This document shows positions 15,135 to 16,081 of a stretch of DNA of 16,081 nucleotides, piece after piece. The stretch covers positions 1 through 16,081 of the forward strand of contig JAUIKI010000007.1 in assembly GCA_030430875.1 (NCBI GenBank). The letters run 5' to 3'. The translations under genes were made by a program, and so were the position numbers. Position 1 is the stretch's first letter; every line of letters begins with the position of its first letter. The notes beneath the pieces were generated by a model. That model saw nothing but the letters and a program-made list of their open reading frames with translations. It made no database searches and was not told the DNA's origin. The DNA comes from Gammaproteobacteria bacterium (GTDB taxonomy: Bacteria; Pseudomonadota; Gammaproteobacteria; Pseudomonadales; JAUIKI01).

Positions 15135-15996
15135 TCAAAGTATTTTCATCTTCAGTGATAGAGGATTGTTTGGATTGGAAATGCTTTTGCAAAATACTTT
15201 CTAATGAAGTAACTTTCGTTGATGATAAATCTAGACCATCAGAAACCTGGCCTGAATCTTCATTAATCTCATCAGTCTCTTTATTTTTGGATTCAAGCAC
15301 TTCATTGATAGCACCTCCATCCTCTTCAGATAATTCATGGTTGTCCAATTTATCTTGAACAACCGAACGTTCTGATGGTGCTTCGTCAGCAAAATCGCAC
15401 TCTGCAGCATCATTAGTATCAGCAGTAAAAGATTGATCCAGTTTTTGTAATGATCGCTCAACCTCATCAAGATCACGGACATCAGCTAACGGTGGCAATT
15501 GTTCTAAGCTGGTGAGATTAAAGTAATCTAAAAATTGTTTGGTGGTTGCAAGCAGTGCTGGCCTACCAGGCACTTCTTTATGGCCGACAATTTTAACCCA
15601 GTCTCTATCCATAAGAGTTCGAACAATGGATGAGCTCACACTCACACCACGAATGTCTTCGATATCAGTTCGGGTGATAGGTTGTCGATAGACAATGATG
15701 GCGAGTGTTTCTAATAATGCTCTTGAATAACGTTGTGGTTTTTCTTCATAAAGTCGCCCCACCCATTGACTAACAACTTGACTTGTCTGAAATCGATAGC
15801 CGCTTTTCACACTCACTAATTCTATGGCTTTTTGTTGATACTCAGTTTGTAATTCGGCTAAGGCAGCCTGAATTTCAGTTTTTTCTGGCTGCTCATTTTC
15901 AGAAAATAGCTGTTGTAGATCAGCAATATTTAATGGTTCATCGGCACTAAAAAGTGCTGCTTCAAGAATATGTTTTAATGAAATATCATGCGCCAT
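15082..15996 (-). CDS. scpB: Segregation and condensation protein B
   Basis: ScpB dimers bind the kleisin ScpA and SMC to compact and segregate the chromosome. Residues ~1-170 hold the two winged-helix domains with the family segments LEAALFSADEPL, RYSRALLETLAIIVYRQPITRTDIE (split here by position ~92-116), SSIVRTLMDRDWVKIVGHKEVPGRPALL and FLDYF. The remaining ~130 residues form a long acidic, Ser/Asp/Glu-rich, low-complexity tail; typical ScpB proteins end near 180-200 residues. ATG 15996 follows the scpA stop by eight bases, and its ribosome site GGAG lies within the scpA end. The tail region also encodes the rluB start in another frame. Confidence 0.95.
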   Translation of the reverse strand: MAHDISLKHILEAALFSADEPLNIADLQQLFSENEQPEKTEIQAALAELQTEYQQKAIELVSVKSGYRFQTSQVVSQWVGRLYEEKPQRYSRALLETLAIIVYRQPITRTDIEDIRGVSVSSSIVRTLMDRDWVKIVGHKEVPGRPALLATTKQFLDYFNLTSLEQLPPLADVRDLDEVERSLQKLDQSFTADTNDAAECDFADEAPSERSVVQDKLDNHELSEEDGGAINEVLESKNKETDEINEDSGQVSDGLDLSSTKVTSLESILQKHFQSKQSSITEDENTLSDELPTTQFSDSIEKAK

Positions 15997-16004
15997 AATA
16001 CAAA

Positions 16005-16081
16005 TTAAGCTCCGCGTGATTTAAGGTGGATAGGTCCAAAAATTTCAGTCTGCACAATGTCAATTAAAGATTCTTTGATCA
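16005..16081 (-). CDS. scpA: Segregation and condensation protein A, C-terminal end (partial)
   Basis: Only the last 24 codons are inside the window: IKESLIDIVQTEIFGPIHLK, then SRGA and TAA. The pattern of a winged-helix end (ESLIDIVQ...FGPIHL) and the position directly before scpB identify it as the kleisin-like ScpA that bridges the SMC heads. The rest lies beyond 16081. The stop is eight bases before the scpB ATG, so the two are one operon. Confidence 0.8.
   Translation of the reverse strand, partial: IKESLIDIVQTEIFGPIHLKSRGA

Noticed and set aside
1..16081. CRISPR arrays, tRNA, rRNA, transposase or phage genes
   Set aside because: No regularly spaced repeats, tRNA-like cloverleaf, rRNA-like segment or transposase/integrase motif was noticed on either strand.

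Overview
The window looks like chromosomal DNA of a gammaproteobacterium. Three things point there: the pilB-pilC-pilD-coaE-yacG order with a divergent pilA, the scpA-scpB-rluB chain, and the overall A+T-rich composition (sampled lines in the pil genes about 43% G+C). The dispersed palindromes and the gene set would suit the Legionellales/Coxiella side of the class, but that is an impression and was not tested.

Left part (1-4840, genes on the minus strand) is the plastic part. It holds an NRDE/TANGO2-family gene (293-1084), a thiamine-diphosphate 2-oxo acid decarboxylase resembling Azospirillum phenylpyruvate/indolepyruvate decarboxylase (1339-3024), a graveyard of two decayed 5' gene fragments (3156-3480), and a two-gene, very A+T-rich cassette of unknown role, one member with TPR repeats (3486-4702). 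One fragment (3156-3203) matches the start of the NRDE gene at 43 of 48 bases, so the decarboxylase lies between an intact and a dead copy of the same 5' end. The other fragment is the N-terminus of an alpha/beta hydrolase of haloalkane-dehalogenase type with two frameshifts. REP-like palindromes sit at 1-12/170-197 and 1168-1212.

Centre (4840-10542) is the type IV pilus block. On the minus strand it runs pilB (extension ATPase), pilC (platform), pilD (prepilin peptidase), coaE (last CoA step) and yacG (small zinc protein overlapping coaE). The major pilin pilA is on the plus strand across a 406-bp divergent spacer and ends at a strong hairpin.

Right part (10814-16081): a plus-strand GNAT-nitrilase fusion enzyme; a minus-strand membrane-anchored protein of unknown function; a 49-codon 3' remnant that still carries a perfect 12-bp terminator; and a tightly packed minus-strand chain scpA (C-terminus only), scpB, rluB and a secreted secretin-like protein. 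ScpA/ScpB serve chromosome segregation with SMC, and RluB modifies 23S rRNA.

No rRNA, tRNA, CRISPR array, transposase or phage gene was seen. The most unusual items are the decayed fragments flanking the decarboxylase, the unidentified TPR cassette, and the small secretin-like protein behind rluB.
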